From: Chryseobacterium sp.
GTDB taxonomy: Bacteria; Bacteroidota; Bacteroidia; Flavobacteriales; Weeksellaceae
Assembly (NCBI RefSeq): GCF_029240215.1
Contig: NZ_JARBTK010000003.1
Location: forward strand, 434,001-498,000
Direction of reading: 5' to 3'
DNA length: 64,000 nt
Within the stretch, counting starts at the first letter, position 1. Each line of letters starts with the position of its first letter. Below the pieces are notes generated by a model. The model saw only the letters and a list, made by a program, of their open reading frames with translations, ran no database searches and was not told the origin of the DNA. The translations under genes were made by a program, and so were the position numbers. This document shows positions 63,192 through 64,000 of the stretch, piece after piece.

Positions 63192-64000
63192 TTAAGAATT
63201 TATTCTCCCATGATCTGCTTTTCTGCTAAACAGGATATGAGCCGCCAAAGCAAAAAATCCCATGATTGTTCCGACTGTACAAACTCCTTCCCACTGTGCA
63301 TATTGCCAAGCTATGGAAGCCAGCCACGTTCCCAATGATCCTCCAATGAAATAAGAAACCATGTAAACGGTGTTTAAACGGTTAACTGCATTGGTTTTTA
63401 ATAAAAAATAATTGGTTTGATTCATGATATGGCTCGACTGTACTCCTAAATCAATCAAAATCACACCAACGATCAATCCCCAATACGTATTTCCTGCAAA
63501 ATAAGTAAATCCCCAACTTCCGATTAGGATTAGCAAGGCAAAAAGTATAATTTTATTTAAGCTGATTATTTTCTGTAATTTTCCAACTTTTGCGGCTGCC
63601 AAAGCACCTACAGCACCTGCCAAGCCGAAACTTCCTACCACAGAAGCTCCCACTTCGAAAGGTGGTCTTTCCATATGAAAAACCAACGTTGTAAATAGTG
63701 CACACATCGATCCGAAAGCCATTGCACCACGAAACGATGCCAACTGTAATACAGGCTGTGTTCTTGCTAAACTCACCACAGAACGCATCAGTTCTATATA
63801 AGTTCCTTTAAAATTCGGATGCAGGACAGGCAACATTTTATAAACAAAAAGCCAGACCAAAAGCATTAGTCCCGCAGCAATTCCATACATAGTTCTCCAT
63901 CCCCACAACTCTCCTACTATTCCGCCGACAAATCTTGAAAGCAATATTCCTAAAAGTAAACCTGAAACTACCAATCCGATATTTCCTGATTTTTCATCTT
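63192..64000 (-). CDS. MFS transporter, N-terminus cut by the window end
   Basis: The frame is open to the window edge; about 269 residues are visible, from roughly TM4 onwards. The visible part shows the late N-terminal half (GNIGLVVSGLLLGILLSRFVGGIVGELWGWRTMYGIAAG), a central loop (RSVVSLARTQPVLQLAS) and the C-terminal six helices ending in a short Lys/Arg/Asp tail. It is a major facilitator superfamily transporter resembling drug/sugar exporters of the YfmO/AraJ type; the substrate cannot be inferred. The DsbA-family gene is 55 nt downstream. Confidence 0.88.
   Translation of the reverse strand, partial: DEKSGNIGLVVSGLLLGILLSRFVGGIVGELWGWRTMYGIAAGLMLLVWLFVYKMLPVLHPNFKGTYIELMRSVVSLARTQPVLQLASFRGAMAFGSMCALFTTLVFHMERPPFEVGASVVGSFGLAGAVGALAAAKVGKLQKIISLNKIILFALLILIGSWGFTYFAGNTYWGLIVGVILIDLGVQSSHIMNQTNYFLLKTNAVNRLNTVYMVSYFIGGSLGTWLASIAWQYAQWEGVCTVGTIMGFFALAAHILFSRKADHGRINS

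Overview
The window looks like a chromosomal segment of a flavobacterium of the Chryseobacterium/Weeksellaceae type. The evidence is low-GC DNA, the Bacteroidetes promoter signature (TTG, about 19 nt, TAnnTTTG), few Shine-Dalgarno sequences, families largely confined to Bacteroidetes (GLPGLI, HYC_CC_PP, DUF4286, DUF4199, DUF2723, TssN) and a short RpoD without region 1.1. Most genes are housekeeping, in short operons separated by strong hairpin terminators. I see no prophage, insertion sequence, tRNA, rRNA or CRISPR array. Both ends cut genes: the C-terminus of uvrA on the left, and an MFS transporter lacking its N-terminus on the right.

Layout. 1-8 kb: uvrA end, small secreted proteins, a DUF421 membrane protein, a GNAT acetyltransferase, two tiny envelope genes that share a sigma-54-like promoter, gyrA, a TPR protein and menB. 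8-17 kb: a YdbS/YdbT-like bPH2 pair, menA, a UPF0173 hydrolase, the SRP RNA, a GT2 glycosyltransferase with lipoproteins, a phosphohexomutase and an aminotransferase. 17-27 kb: kdsB, a glutathione peroxidase, a bacteriocin-like small peptide next to a GLPGLI protein, ribF and atpD/atpC. 27-39 kb: a B12-type radical SAM protein, an alpha-oxoamine synthase next to a CBS/cysteine-synthase-like enzyme (candidate sulfonolipid genes), two GT-C membrane proteins, a short-tandem-repeat array and kdsA. 39-48 kb: a TonB-dependent receptor, a copper-handling cluster (HYC_CC_PP, DUF3347, multicopper oxidase), a flavin monooxygenase and rpoD. 48-64 kb: an S1/P1 nuclease, three type VI secretion genes (tssG, tssN, tssK) without the rest of the system, a DtxR-family regulator with a candidate operator, a threonine aldolase, a two-component system beside an LTA-synthase-type enzyme, a ClC channel, a nucleosidase, a DsbA/FrnE protein and the MFS transporter.

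How the genes fit together. menB and menA belong to menaquinone synthesis, and kdsA and kdsB to Kdo synthesis for lipopolysaccharide; the GT2, DUF2723, GT-C and LTA-synthase-like proteins add to envelope building. The copper cluster combines small metal-ligand-rich periplasmic proteins with an oxidase that carries two metal-binding modules, a Met-rich insert and a probable outer-membrane C-terminus. The T6SS trio encodes baseplate parts (TssG, TssK) and the Bacteroidetes-specific membrane protein TssN.

Several start codons are set here from promoter position, because a TAnnTTTG box lies just upstream of the chosen codon and often inside the longer reading frame (DUF421, menB, ribF, atpD, the GT-C protein, HYC_CC_PP, S1/P1 nuclease). 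The accessory signal lies mostly between genes: several families of palindromic elements, a 13-copy heptamer array beside an octamer array, and candidate operators. No wholly new multi-gene system is demonstrated. The best leads are the peptide/GLPGLI locus, the paired sigma-54-like promoters, the oxoamine-synthase/CBS-like pair and the isolated T6SS trio.
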